Source: Phycisphaerae bacterium
GTDB lineage: Bacteria > Planctomycetota > Phycisphaerae > Tepidisphaerales > Tepidisphaeraceae
DNA length: 64,000 bases
Direction: 5' to 3'
Assembly (NCBI GenBank): GCA_026004655.1
Contig: BPJO01000001.1
Span: forward strand, 124,001 to 188,000
The notes under the pieces are model-generated. The model saw nothing but the letters and a program-made list of their open reading frames with translations, did not search any database and had not been told where the DNA came from. Of the stretch, positions 8,908 through 18,812 are shown one piece after another (the first letter of the stretch is position 1; every line of letters begins with the position of its first letter). A program made the translations under genes and the position numbers.

Positions 8908-10418
8908 ACCTTGTCCATGCGAGATCGCGTAATCGGAATCATCGCGACCAGAAAAGCTGCTAATCCCACCCCACCACAAACCATCGCCATATAAGTCAAC
9001 CGAAGTCTATCGATCACTTCGGGAGATTGTGTCGGTCTAGATGCCTCAAACCCCGATAGGTCCAGGACGATCCCGCTGAACAGTAACGCGATGCTAATCG
9101 CTGACTTTTGAATCCAGTTGAATACGGCCCAATACATCCCTTCCCGACGAAGACCCGTTTTCAGCTCGTCGAGATCGCAGACGTCGGCGATCATTGAATT
9201 GCTCATCACTAAAAGTCCTGCAAGCCCCGGCCAAATGAGCGCATGACTAAATGCCAACGGATGAAAAGGCCACCGGAAATCGCCAGGCATCCATCCCAGC
9301 AGATTCCATGTCGGAAGATCGGGACAATATAACACCCAACTCAACAATCCGCCCACAAACGAACACCCCAGCGCACCGACCAACAGAGCTTTCTTTTCGA
9401 CTCGACCGGATAAACGGTTCATCACAACAACCGTCACGATACCCATCACCACTGCCAAGGTTTGTGACCATCCTTGTACCACACTTCCGGTTCCACGGTC
9501 CCCGTTGTAAACCCGATAAATCGTCAGGTATAACCCCAGACCGATCACCATGATCACTCCCAGAAAACCGACCGTGTAAGCACCTACAATCAGCAAAAAC
9601 GCCGGTTCACTCAGCGTCTGACGCAGCCCGGACCAAAACCGCGTGGTTGGCTCAGACTTATTCGTCACGAGACCACGAAACGTAGGTTCACGGACCAGAA
9701 ATGATGGAATAAGTGTGACAACCAAAAAGAATCCGACAAGTAGTACGCCGACCGCTTGGGAACCCTTGATCACGTCTTTCTGACCCGAATCGTCACGGAA
9801 AATATCCCACTCAGCGATCGCGTATAACCATGCCATGAGAAAACCGGATAAATATGTAAACAACGTACGAAAACTCATCACACGTGTTCGTTCGGCGTAA
9901 TCACGTGTCAGTTCCATCGTTAAAGCACCATAAGGCACGGCGAATACGGTCAGTGCCGTGTAAAACAGCACGCTCATCAGCATCAACCAACCGGCATACA
10001 ACCAATCCCCTGCTGGCGCCGAAATACCCAGAATACTCCAGACGGTCTCGATCCAGTAACCCTGCTTGAGATGACGCGGAAAAATACACAACAACCCGAT
10101 ACAACAGGCCGAAAGTAAACCACCGATCAACATGTACGGACGACGACGTCCCCAGCGACTCCGGGTGTTATCACTGATATTGCCCATCACCGGATCAATC
10201 AGTGCATCCCATAAACGAGGGATAAACAGGGCAATCCCTAAAAGAGTCGGTGACACTCCCAGCACGATGTTGTAAATCGGGAACGCAAAGTTCTTGGGCA
10301 GATTGATCCCGATGTTGATCGCTGCCTCTCCGGTACCCGCAGCGATTTTGGTTCCCAAAGAGACACGGGATTCAGCTCTTTCCGATGATTCAGAGCTTTC
10401 TGAAGAGTTTTGATTCAA
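8853..10418 (-). CDS. GPH-family sugar:cation symporter (MFS)
   Basis: 521 residues with about 12 hydrophobic segments. The N-terminal part shows the glycoside-pentoside-hexuronide symporter pattern: GEAAINIGINLPKNFAFPIY, then DALIDPVMGNISDNTRSRWG and RRRPYMLIGG. The start is TTG 10418, preceded by GGAGG at good spacing; a serine/glutamate-rich N-tail follows. It lies 12 bp after the sulfatase stop, so it ends a minus-strand operon with the sulfatase and GH2 genes. It would import the mono- or oligosaccharides they release. The 3' end overlaps the AraC gene on the other strand by 55 bp. Confidence 0.9.
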   Translation of the reverse strand: MNQNSSESSESSERAESRVSLGTKIAAGTGEAAINIGINLPKNFAFPIYNIVLGVSPTLLGIALFIPRLWDALIDPVMGNISDNTRSRWGRRRPYMLIGGLLSACCIGLLCIFPRHLKQGYWIETVWSILGISAPAGDWLYAGWLMLMSVLFYTALTVFAVPYGALTMELTRDYAERTRVMSFRTLFTYLSGFLMAWLYAIAEWDIFRDDSGQKDVIKGSQAVGVLLVGFFLVVTLIPSFLVREPTFRGLVTNKSEPTTRFWSGLRQTLSEPAFLLIVGAYTVGFLGVIMVIGLGLYLTIYRVYNGDRGTGSVVQGWSQTLAVVMGIVTVVVMNRLSGRVEKKALLVGALGCSFVGGLLSWVLYCPDLPTWNLLGWMPGDFRWPFHPLAFSHALIWPGLAGLLVMSNSMIADVCDLDELKTGLRREGMYWAVFNWIQKSAISIALLFSGIVLDLSGFEASRPTQSPEVIDRLRLTYMAMVCGGVGLAAFLVAMIPITRSRMDKVQHQLRECGTLRSVRSDS

Positions 10419-10430
10419 GACCCAACCTCC

Positions 10431-11821
10431 TCAAGGCAAAATACGGTCTGGCCATTTCCACAGAGGTCCGGTCAGCTGATCCCCGGTCTGCTGCATCCAC
10501 GCCATCATCCGTTGTCGTAATTGATGAAGCACGTCCTGATGGTCGGATGCATTGATAAGGTTGTTCAGCTCACCGGGGTCATTCTCCAGGTCATACAACT
10601 CGTCCTCACTGACCGGACAATACACGTACTTCCATCGACGAGTACGCAGGTAACGTTGGTCGCAACGACCTTGCTGAGTTCCCCCGTACTGCACGAAGAT
10701 GTCCGGACGCTCGGGTAAGACGGTTTGGATTTCATCCATCAGGTTCCGCCCGACGAACGTTTCAGGCGAACGTCCGCACCCCACTTCGACCACCGTCTTG
10801 GCAAGATCGATCTCATGAGAAACAAAACGGTCACAGGTCATACCCGCAGGGATACGCCCCGGCCAACGCATGATCAACGGAACGCGCAGAATGTCATCGT
10901 AACCACAGTAATGCTTGTCAACCATCCCATGTGCCCCGCACAAGTCGCCATGATCCGTCGAGTAAATCACGAGTGTTTGCTCGCTCAAACCCAATTCGTC
11001 CAACGCGGTCAGGACACGACCGATGTGATGATCCAGCTGCATGATCTCACCGAGATAGCGCGCAACGATCGGTTGCCAATCTTTCCAATCCCAACCCTCA
11101 CACCCCCCACCGGAGACGACTCAGTCGTTGCATGAGCGGTTTTCCAGTAAGGGGATCGGGAAAACTCGTCCAGGGTGGAATCTCCGAAGCCCGTAGCTTG
11201 GAAAACCACGGTTCACACAGCACATTCGGCAGATGAGGTTCGCTCGGATCCCAACGAAGAAAAAATGGACGACGACGTTCCCGCGCTTCTTGTATCTGAC
11301 GGATCGTCAGTTCGGCCCCCCCACGCGATCCTGGATTGATGATCCTCGATCGGATCCGGTTCTCCCCAAAACCCGTTGGTCATCGGTCGGGGCACAACCC
11401 CTAACGATTGTCGCCAGCGGTCGTATTCCTCTTCGGGGAAAAAAGCCGATGCGCCGTGATCGGCAGGGGTACCCGTTAGTTCGCGGTGATACTTCCCCAC
11501 GTGCCCGACATCGTATCCGTGGTCACTCAGCAATCGGTAAATGTTGGGAAGTCGGTCAGGAGCCGGGACGTAACCACACGTGTTAGGAATGACCCAAGAC
11601 TGGTGATGGCTCGGCCAGGTTCCTGTGGCCAAAGAGGCCCGCGCAGGTGTGCAGACGGGGATCGGAGTAAAGGCATGACTAAAGTTCACACCTTCCCGTG
11701 CCAACCGATCCAAATGAGGCGTACGCACAAGTCGCCCGGGTCCGGACGAAACATACGACTGATTGACCCCGACGCAATCAAACCGATGCTGATCGCTATG
11801 AATCAACAGGATATTCGTCAT
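10431..11821 (-). CDS. S1-type sulfatase, frame broken at two G runs
   Basis: One sulfatase gene spread over three frames. The N-terminal part (MTNILLIHSDQHRFDC) has the metal-site start and the formylglycine signature CTPARASLATG, where Cys is the residue matured to formylglycine. The middle part reads QEARERRRPFFLRWDPSEPH. The C-terminal part has YSTDHGDLCGAHG (metal ligands) and ends in a typical RYLRTRRWKYVY segment. Frame passes are needed at C7 11316-11322 and C6 11103-11108 (plus-strand view); removing one base from each restores a ~463-residue protein of normal length. Start ATG 11821 has AAGGGTG upstream and lies 13 bp after the GH2 stop. It would remove sulfate esters from a glycan. 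No signal peptide is seen. Confidence 0.85.
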
Positions 11822-11834
11822 ACGAAAAACACCC

Positions 11835-14800
11835 TTATGGCATGATTTCTGGTAAGTTCACGGATTCGTCCACACCCAGTGGAAACGACGTCAATGCGAA
11901 ACGAACCGTTCCGCTCAGAGAAGTACCTTTCTTTATCACCAGCGGATAGTGACGAAGCGATTTGGTCAGATGGGGTTCACTACTTCCGGCATGATATTCT
12001 AACACTTCCAACCAGTAACCGGACGTGTCGTCGGGGAAGACCTCGCGGGTGAAAATGTCCCCTTCTAGATTCCCACCGACAGGGGTAGCCCTCAGGTGCT
12101 GGCTGCGAACAAACGTCGGGCTGGGTCTTCCAAGGACCTGAACTCCATGGCCGTCGGCACGAAATAATCCCCCAGTGATCAATCGAAACTTCGTGCTCCG
12201 AAAGTCGTTGGTCACACCACCATCGACCATGTCCTGCGACCACGGCCAGGGCTTGGGACCGGACCGAAAAGCCGATCGTGCAGCGGCATACCGTGGATTC
12301 CCCGACGCGATGGCAATGCCCTGAGGTCTACCAATATGATCGGCAGGATACACACTCCATAATGCATCCCGAATCCACCTCAGTTCATTCGCTTCCGGAA
12401 CGACTCGTAACGCGAAACCCCAATCAAAACAGCTAAACTCGTTGGCATCTTCCCAAATCAAATTATAACCGATCTCGACCCGACCGTCCGAGTAAATCGT
12501 CGTCACAATTCGCCCCGAAGCCATCGTGTAACGCCCCTGCGAAATGACCGTGACACTATTCTTGCCGATTTGAATATCGACGCTTTGAGCCCTCCAGTTC
12601 ACACACTGATTCACCAAAGTTCGTTTCTGATTCCCACGAAAATTGATGAACTGTGTCGGCCGAACGACGACGGTCGGACGCCCAGAGAGAATCGGAATCC
12701 CTTTCAGACGACCTGACGTCAGCAACCCATGCTCATCAAAACCGAAATGCGCCTCCCCAACTTTCAGGACAGTCATCCCGTCCGACGTCTTTTCGACAAC
12801 CGGTTCTACCGATCCTGAGACAGGAAGTTCGGTCTGAAGGTTAGTAGCTGGTCTCAAACGGTATACGTCGATCGTAGTTCCATCTGAATCAACGAACCGT
12901 AGCAAAGCTGGCTCCCGATCATCCAAAGGCAAGACGACTCCCTGCTTGGTTCGGGGTGGAACATCGAGCCGGATGATCCCTCGACGAGAACCTTGTTCCC
13001 AATGCATTGTAAGATGATTGAGATTCGTAAAATCGTATCGGTTCTCGATCCACACCCATACCCCATTTTCCGTTGCCAGAAGACGAGTGTCGTGGATTCG
13101 GATCGGAGAATGAGATTTTTTAACATGCCAAGCCATGTCATACGGACGACGCCATTCATCGAAAAAACCCCCGCCAAGGGAACTTGGCGCCGATCTTCAC
13201 CTCCGGGGCGCCCAAGAACAAAAACCCCCCCTACCACATGCGGTTGGTCGTAAGTCCAGTTCGCGTGTAGCTCAGCCAGATATCCCCAAAACTCGTCCGT
13301 CCCGGGATCAAACTTGTACTCCTTGATATTCAGTGCTGGGATATGACACCATTCCGTGAAAATATTGGGACGATCTCTGGGATAATCCCACCCTCTCCCT
13401 TCGATCTTTCTGAGATTATCGGCTGACCAGACCCCGTCTCGCGGGTAATGATCGTCATTGACATCCATAAAGTCGATATCGACCCCATTCCGAGCATCGG
13501 ACCCGAAGAACAGTGGAATACCCAGCTTTTGCGACTTCATAGCCGCTGCAACTTCTCGGAAGTAATCGTAATAAGGGTTTTCGTTCCCCAGCCCGTATAG
13601 AATGATACTGGGATGGGACCAGGTGTTTTCGATCATCCCTGCAACATGAGACCGAAGCCAAGACGCGATCGATGGGTCGGCACCGTGGTCTTTTCTCGGA
13701 CCGGCATCGTACATCATTAATGTCAACATGGCTTCGACGGTGGTGTACATCCCGATCTCATCGCAAAAATCCAGATAGGCCGAATCGGGAACCGGCCGAC
13801 TGCGAAGAACGTTCAGATTCATGGAACGAAACAAACGCACGTCTTGCCTGATCTGTTCCGGAAGAATGAAATACCCATATCCCGGGTATGTCATATGGTA
13901 ATTGGCTCCTCGCCACTTGATCGGAGTTCCGTTGAGGTAGAGCTTGCCTTCCCGAGTTTCGATTTCTCTGAATCCGAAACGCTGACGAGCGGTCATTACT
14001 AGTTGTCCCTGCGGGTCTATGAGCTGGCAAGTCAGATAATAAAGATTCGGAAACTCCGCCGACCACGGGTAGACCCCATCGACCCGGAAGTGGCAAGGAA
14101 ACTTGCAGCATCGTTCCGGCTTCGACCGGCGGTAACAAGATCTTCTCGGATCGTAATCGGATCGGGATCTGTTTCGAACCGCTGTCAGTTAATGAGAACT
14201 TGACCGAATACCCTTCGATCTTCTGATCGGTATCGTTGGCTACTCGTATGTGCGAAATCACATCGGCAGTGGTAGGCTCGTTTCCCACCGGGCCGATGGA
14301 TTTTATGTCACTCGTTACGTGCAATCGCGCCAGGCTCACCGGCGGGACGGCCTGCAGATAGACCCCGCGTGCCAGTCCCCCCATGGTGCGCTTGCTCCAG
14401 TAGGTCGCCTCCGTTTTTTCGATCGTTACAACGATCTGATTCTCACCGTTTTTCAATACGTGGGTAATATCAAACTCGGATGGCGTATTGACCGTTTCGG
14501 ATTCACCTACTTTTTTCCCGTTGACCCATACCCGTGTAAGACCGTCGGCCGATTCGAATCGTAATCGGACGCGCAACCCGGTCCAACTTTCCGGAAGCAT
14601 GAATGTCCGACCCCAAGCCACCGGAACATTGAATGCCTGATGCATTTCCGGGAACCCCTGCCATGAAAAATGCCCCGGTACACGGGCTTTATCCCAGTTG
14701 GGAATCGAATCAAGTGTACCATCGAACGTCGCCGGAACATCGAACTTGAACCGCCATTCCCCAGCCAAATCCAATTTGCCACGCCAAGCCTCTCCGGGAA

Positions 14801-15086
14801 GAAGAACATCTTTGGGGGTCAGCCTTACAACAGGCAACGGTTCGGTCAATCGGTGGTCGGCTACCCGTGATCCTGCACCAGGACGTGATGATCCGGTTGT
14901 AGAAACCTCAGCGACCGTACCCCGGCCTGCGTCACTCGGGGCGTTCATCCCTGTTTCGGGTACCGGATCCTCCGCGAGAACTGCCGAGATGTTGCCCATG
15001 AACGTCCCGAACAACAGGGCTAAAACCAGCACCCACTGGTATTGACGAATCGGAAATAAGACCCGCAGAGTGCGCCGATGTATCAT
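11835..15086 (-). CDS. Secreted glycoside hydrolase family 2 enzyme, frame broken at three sites
   Basis: A single large GH2 gene of about 1,083 codons split over three frames. It starts at ATG 15086 (AGGAAA upstream) with a signal peptide ending near ISAVLAEDP. A jelly-roll sugar-binding domain follows (WVNGKKVGES, GENQIVVTIEK), then the TIM barrel with acid/base YGLGNENPYYDY, nucleophile NIFTEWCHIP and FPWRGFF/DEWRRPYDMAW, then beta-sandwich domains. Shifts lie near 14075-14090, at C7 13225-13231 and at C5 13168-13172. Dropping one base at each rejoins the protein. GH2 covers beta-galactosidases, glucuronidases and mannosidases; the substrate cannot be told here. The sulfatase follows 13 bp downstream, arguing for a sulfated polysaccharide. 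Confidence 0.85.
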
Positions 15087-15211
15087 GATTTTCCTGCAAT
15101 CTATCTGTTACTCACGTCAAATCCATTACTAGAATACCATGGGCGAGATGCCGCCCGGTTCCGTAGCGACATCTCCACCCAATCGGTCTCAACAGCTCGA
15201 ATGATCCATCG

Positions 15212-16078
15212 TTATGACCGTCGACGTCGTCCGATCATCAATCCGCTTAATGTCAGCAAACCGATCGTAGCCGGTTCGGGAACGCTGGTGATGACGAGAT
15301 TGTCAACTTTTCCTCCGGCCTGGTTACTCGAGAACCCGACCGTTCCCGATCCGCCATCGCTGATCGCGGTCACAACCGCCCCGGGAACCGTGATCCCGTC
15401 TATTTTGAGGGTGTAGGTAATCGGATTTCCTGCACCGAAACCGTTAGGGGCTTCGACGAGAACTTCTGCCTGATGGATCCCGATCGTTCCGGTGGTGGTA
15501 TCGTCATAGGCGTTGTCAATATTTCCGCCCTGTTGTGTACCGAAAGAAAATACCTGAACACGACCGACATTGGAGTTGTTCTGGAACAAGAAAGCTGCTT
15601 CGACGGTCGGCGCGTAGTCGGGGATCTGGTTGATCGGACCGAACGCGGCATTGGCGTCTTTGGCCGAGACCGATGAGGGCTCTGCGCCAAAGAAGACGGC
15701 GACGAATCCTGTTGCAGCAGCTCGCTGGAAGTCAAAATTGACAACGTAACTTTTATTGGTGGTGACCGTCGAGTTTGTGTGTAGGTCATAGTTGATCGCT
15801 GTCGCGCCGAAACGGAGTACGCCGGTCCCACTTTGCACGGTTTGCTGTACGCCCCCACTGGTCCGATCGGGGGTCGTCACATATGTCTGGGTGATCGAAC
15901 CTCCCAGAGTGTTGTTGTTGCTTCCCCAGTCCGAATCGAGCGTGCCAGCCAACGGGTCAGAGTTTCCGTTGGTGCGCCCGTCGAAGTTATCACTTAGGAT
16001 AACGGTCGCCGAAGCCAGTGATGTTATTCCCAGGATGGCCGCGGTTGCGGCAAGAATCACGGTCGATTGCATCTTCAT
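15212..16078 (-). CDS. PEP-CTERM sorting domain protein
   Basis: 288 residues from ATG 16078, chosen because GGGAGAAG lies about 7 bases upstream; the frame is open 40 codons further but lacks a better start. A signal peptide (VILAATAAILGITSLASA) is followed by a Gly/Thr/Asn-rich extracellular region that looks like a concanavalin/LamG-type beta-sandwich (NFDFQRAAATGFVAVFFGAE; inference). The C-terminus SVPEPATIGLLTLSGLMIG plus RRRRS is a textbook PEP-CTERM tail, used with exosortase for surface sorting. It lies 125 bp upstream of the GH2 gene on the same strand and may bind or display the glycan. Confidence 0.85.
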   Translation of the reverse strand: MKMQSTVILAATAAILGITSLASATVILSDNFDGRTNGNSDPLAGTLDSDWGSNNNTLGGSITQTYVTTPDRTSGGVQQTVQSGTGVLRFGATAINYDLHTNSTVTTNKSYVVNFDFQRAAATGFVAVFFGAEPSSVSAKDANAAFGPINQIPDYAPTVEAAFLFQNNSNVGRVQVFSFGTQQGGNIDNAYDDTTTGTIGIHQAEVLVEAPNGFGAGNPITYTLKIDGITVPGAVVTAISDGGSGTVGFSSNQAGGKVDNLVITSVPEPATIGLLTLSGLMIGRRRRS

Positions 16079-16351
16079 GATGTGCTTCTCCCATTTGAAA
16101 TGAAGGTTTCTCCGATTGGCATGGTTCGATGATTCTCGATTGCTGGCAGTTCGTGATTCCGAGTCCGTCGTTGGAACATGGATTGGCGCCGCGGACACCT
16201 TTCAAGCACTTGTCGACACGACCCGAATGAACCGGCCTTTAACCAAACTATCATCGATGTGACCTGCTACACCGCAGGATCCTCAGCCATTTTTAATGGT
16301 AAAACTGCAAAAAATTATGGCAACGATCATTATGTGATATTACAATTCCGG

Positions 16352-16364
16352 TTGTGATCTGACT
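16352..16364 (+). promoter_or_regulatory. Shared element TTGTGATCTGACT
   Basis: The 13-base element TTGTGATCTGACT lies 10 bp before the AraC copy 2 start. A copy with one T for C occurs at 18552-18564, upstream of the pseudopilin gene. It could be an operator of the paralogous AraC regulators (inference). Confidence 0.3.
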
Positions 16365-16373
16365 TCACCGAGC

Positions 16374-17339
16374 ATGCGACTTCGATCCACAACTCCGTCA
16401 AATGCTGCCTCGATCGGGTCGACCTCGGGTCCGAACCACGACGTACTCCCGCCGGACCGCAGCAAAGAATTAGCCGACCGATCTTATCGAATGGTCGATT
16501 ACACCTGGTTCCGCATCGCCGGACGGGTCCGCGATTTGCCCGCTCCTCATTATCTCGGACACGGGTTTGCCTATTCTGAGCAGTACAACATTCGCGCGGT
16601 CTGGCAGGCGCCGATGGTGGATCACGTCGTGGTCAAAATCGCGTTATCTCAAGGAGGTGTTGTCGGAACTGGACCGGGCAGTCAGCTTCGACGGCTCGAA
16701 CCCGGAGAAGCTGTTCTTCGATTCGTTGAGGATCCTGATCTGTGGGAATCGTATGACTCGCGACAATCCAAACCCTGGGAGTTCGTCGGATTGATCCTGA
16801 ACGGCGCCGTAGCAGCCGCAACCGCCCGATGTCTGATTCAGCAACACGGACGCGTTTACTCACTCGGACTAAGACACCGTCTCATCCGAAGACTGTTGGA
16901 CATGTCCAGACAACCAACACACGTTTCCGAAATGACCGGTTTGATTGCGTACAACTTCGCCAACACCGTTTTTGCGGCGTTGTACGACTCCGGAAACGGA
17001 AATCTGAGACGATTCCAGAGTATTGAGTTGGCCGAAGCCGCTGAGGATCTGATGCGAAATAACATCTCTCATGACTGGACGATCAGCGAACTGGCCGAGC
17101 GGATCGGGGTCTCTCGCGAGCATCTGACTCGCGCCTTTTCAGAACGCCATGGCATTCCCCCAAGACGTTTTCTCGTCGAGCTCAGAATCGAAGAAGCCTG
17201 TCGACGACTCCGTTACACCAACGATCCTGTCAAGTCGATTTTTTTCGACCTCGGATTTCAATCGCATACCAGTTTTTCCCGTGCGTTTCAAAGATATCAT
17301 CGAGTAACCCCCGGCGAGTATCGACAACAACGGGGTTAA
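16374..17339 (+). CDS. AraC family transcriptional regulator, copy 2 of a paralogous pair
   Basis: 321 residues; two C-terminal helix-turn-helix motifs (WTISELAERIGVSREHLTRA and VKSIFFDLGFQSHTSFSRAF). The N-terminal domain parallels copy 1 at 7960-8907 through shared blocks such as ELADRSYRM, YLGHG, YNIR-VWQ and LRFVED, with an extra ~25-residue N-tail here. It is divergent from the PEP-CTERM/GH2/sulfatase/transporter run and so is well placed to control it. A TTGTGATCTGAC element lies 10 bp before the ATG and recurs upstream of the pseudopilin gene at 17494-18393. Confidence 0.9.
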   Translation: MRLRSTTPSNAASIGSTSGPNHDVLPPDRSKELADRSYRMVDYTWFRIAGRVRDLPAPHYLGHGFAYSEQYNIRAVWQAPMVDHVVVKIALSQGGVVGTGPGSQLRRLEPGEAVLRFVEDPDLWESYDSRQSKPWEFVGLILNGAVAAATARCLIQQHGRVYSLGLRHRLIRRLLDMSRQPTHVSEMTGLIAYNFANTVFAALYDSGNGNLRRFQSIELAEAAEDLMRNNISHDWTISELAERIGVSREHLTRAFSERHGIPPRRFLVELRIEEACRRLRYTNDPVKSIFFDLGFQSHTSFSRAFQRYHRVTPGEYRQQRG

Positions 17340-17364
17340 CTCATGAACATGGTTTTCCTAAAAT

Positions 17365-17405
17365 CACAGGCCCGGCTGACAGGATGGTTGCCAGACGGGC
17401 CTGTG
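17365..17405. terminator. Intergenic hairpin between convergent genes
   Basis: A 10-bp perfect inverted repeat CACAGGCCCG / CGGGCCTGTG with a 21-base loop lies between the convergent AraC and pseudopilin stops. T tracts are weak: ATTTT follows it on the minus strand. It is probably a bidirectional terminator. Confidence 0.5.
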
Positions 17406-17493
17406 GGAATAAAGTCCGGGAAACCGGGTCGGTTCGGAAATTGCCGGATCATGTCCGGAATATCCTTCCGCTTTCCCGGATGCGGAGGAAGAT

Positions 17494-18393
17494 TTACCAC
17501 TTACTCTTAATTGAAGAATCGACTAGATCTTCATCCCACTGGTTATGCCATTTGTATTTCCAGAGGGTATGAAGATTGGGTACGAACTCGGCATGACCGT
17601 CCATAAACGCGATGTTGGTCCCACCCTTGTGTCGGCTGACATAAAACCGATTAATCTGACCATCCGTCCGGTCGGTACTGGCCCCGAGTCCGACGGCTTT
17701 TCGGAACGGGTCTTTCGGATCCGCCAAAGCCAAGGTCTGCTCGAGAGGAAACCCTTCGCTCCATACACCATCACCGATGAAAGGAACTTCGGATGCCTTC
17801 ATCCGGGCAACCACGTTGTAAAACAACGAGTTCCCACGTGGGTTGTTGGGATGACTGGCGATCTGGTCCCCTGATGTGGCGAAGTACTGGTTACTTGGTG
17901 CGGCCCGATACACCGCCCACCCGTTATAAGCGTAACTCCCCTCGCTGGCGAGTGTCGCGTTATAATCGCGCAACCATTTTGCCCGCCAGTTCCCGATCAG
18001 GGTCGTCGGGTGAGGCGTGGTGTACGCGCCAACAGGAAGACCATTTTCGACCGCCAACGGACAAAACTGGATCTTCGGGTCTTTCTGGACATTCACATAC
18101 CGACCGTCGGTCAGCATCCGCATGACATATCCACCTCCGGTCGTGATATAAGATGCTTTGTCCGCAGCGAACAGTTTTCCTTTGTTATCGATCAAAAACA
18201 ACGAATAAGCCATGGCAATTTGGCGTGTGTTGCTCAGGCATTTAACCGCTGCCGCTGACTCACGCGCTTTTTGGAGCGAAGGAAGCAGGATTGAAATCAA
18301 CAACGCAATTATTCCGATGACTACAAGTAACTCCACTAATGTAAAACCGGTTTGCTTATAGATCCGAAATTGACGAAAGGGTGATCGATTCAT
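17494..18393 (-). CDS. Prepilin-type protein with H-X9-DG motif (DUF1559-like)
   Basis: 299 residues. ATG 18393 has GGAGGA five bases upstream. The N-terminus has the pilin cleavage/methylation segment [20 protein letters not shown] (about 16-35) followed by [12 protein letters not shown]. The C-terminus has [16 protein letters not shown], an exact H-X9-DG motif. These Planctomycetota-expanded pseudopilins are surface or periplasmic proteins of unknown job, often beside sugar-utilisation genes, as here. Convergent with the AraC copy 2 gene. Confidence 0.88.
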   Translation of the reverse strand: MNRSPFRQFRIYKQTGFTLVELLVVIGIIALLISILLPSLQKARESAAAVKCLSNTRQIAMAYSLFLIDNKGKLFAADKASYITTGGGYVMRMLTDGRYVNVQKDPKIQFCPLAVENGLPVGAYTTPHPTTLIGNWRAKWLRDYNATLASEGSYAYNGWAVYRAAPSNQYFATSGDQIASHPNNPRGNSLFYNVVARMKASEVPFIGDGVWSEGFPLEQTLALADPKDPFRKAVGLGASTDRTDGQINRFYVSRHKGGTNIAFMDGHAEFVPNLHTLWKYKWHNQWDEDLVDSSIKSKW

Positions 18394-18749
18394 AAATCCT
18401 CCAGTTTGACCTGAACGGCTCCGACTGCCATAGCTACCAGCCCGGTCCGCGGCCGAGCTTCCAACAGGAGCAGTCGTCTATAACACTCTCTTTATCATTG
18501 TCGTGCCGAATCAATCCCGACAAGCCGCAGGCTGTGACATCAACATACCATTTGTGATCTGATTATCGTCCGAAAGTGTCGAATTCCGGTATCCCCACTT
18601 TGCCCATTTTCGGCCGTCAAATACGGTTTTTTCGACCGGACGACTACGACTTCGGTAACGTTTTAATCGGTTTGGGACAAACTGTGATCTGTCGAGTGCG
18701 CCGAAAAGGGGAGTCCAACATGTTCAGTCGTGTTTCTCCTGATTCCATG
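18394..18749. other. Intergenic region upstream of the pseudopilin gene
   Basis: No convincing gene. The region holds the ribosome-binding site of the pseudopilin gene at its left end, TTGTGATCTGATT at 18552-18564 and CTGTGATCTGTC at about 18682-18693. The repeated GTGATCTG core suggests a regulatory region. Confidence 0.35.
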
Positions 18750-18782
18750 AAAAAACCCTTTCGTATTCGGTACGAAAGGGTT
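18750..18782 (-). terminator. Rho-independent terminator of nuoH
   Basis: A 12-bp perfect stem, AACCCTTTCGTA / TACGAAAGGGTT, with a 5-base loop, followed on the minus strand by six T residues. It lies about 30 bp after the frame-corrected nuoH stop at 18813. Confidence 0.85.
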
Positions 18783-18812
18783 GATTGGGTATGACGCGCA
18801 ATGATCGACCGA

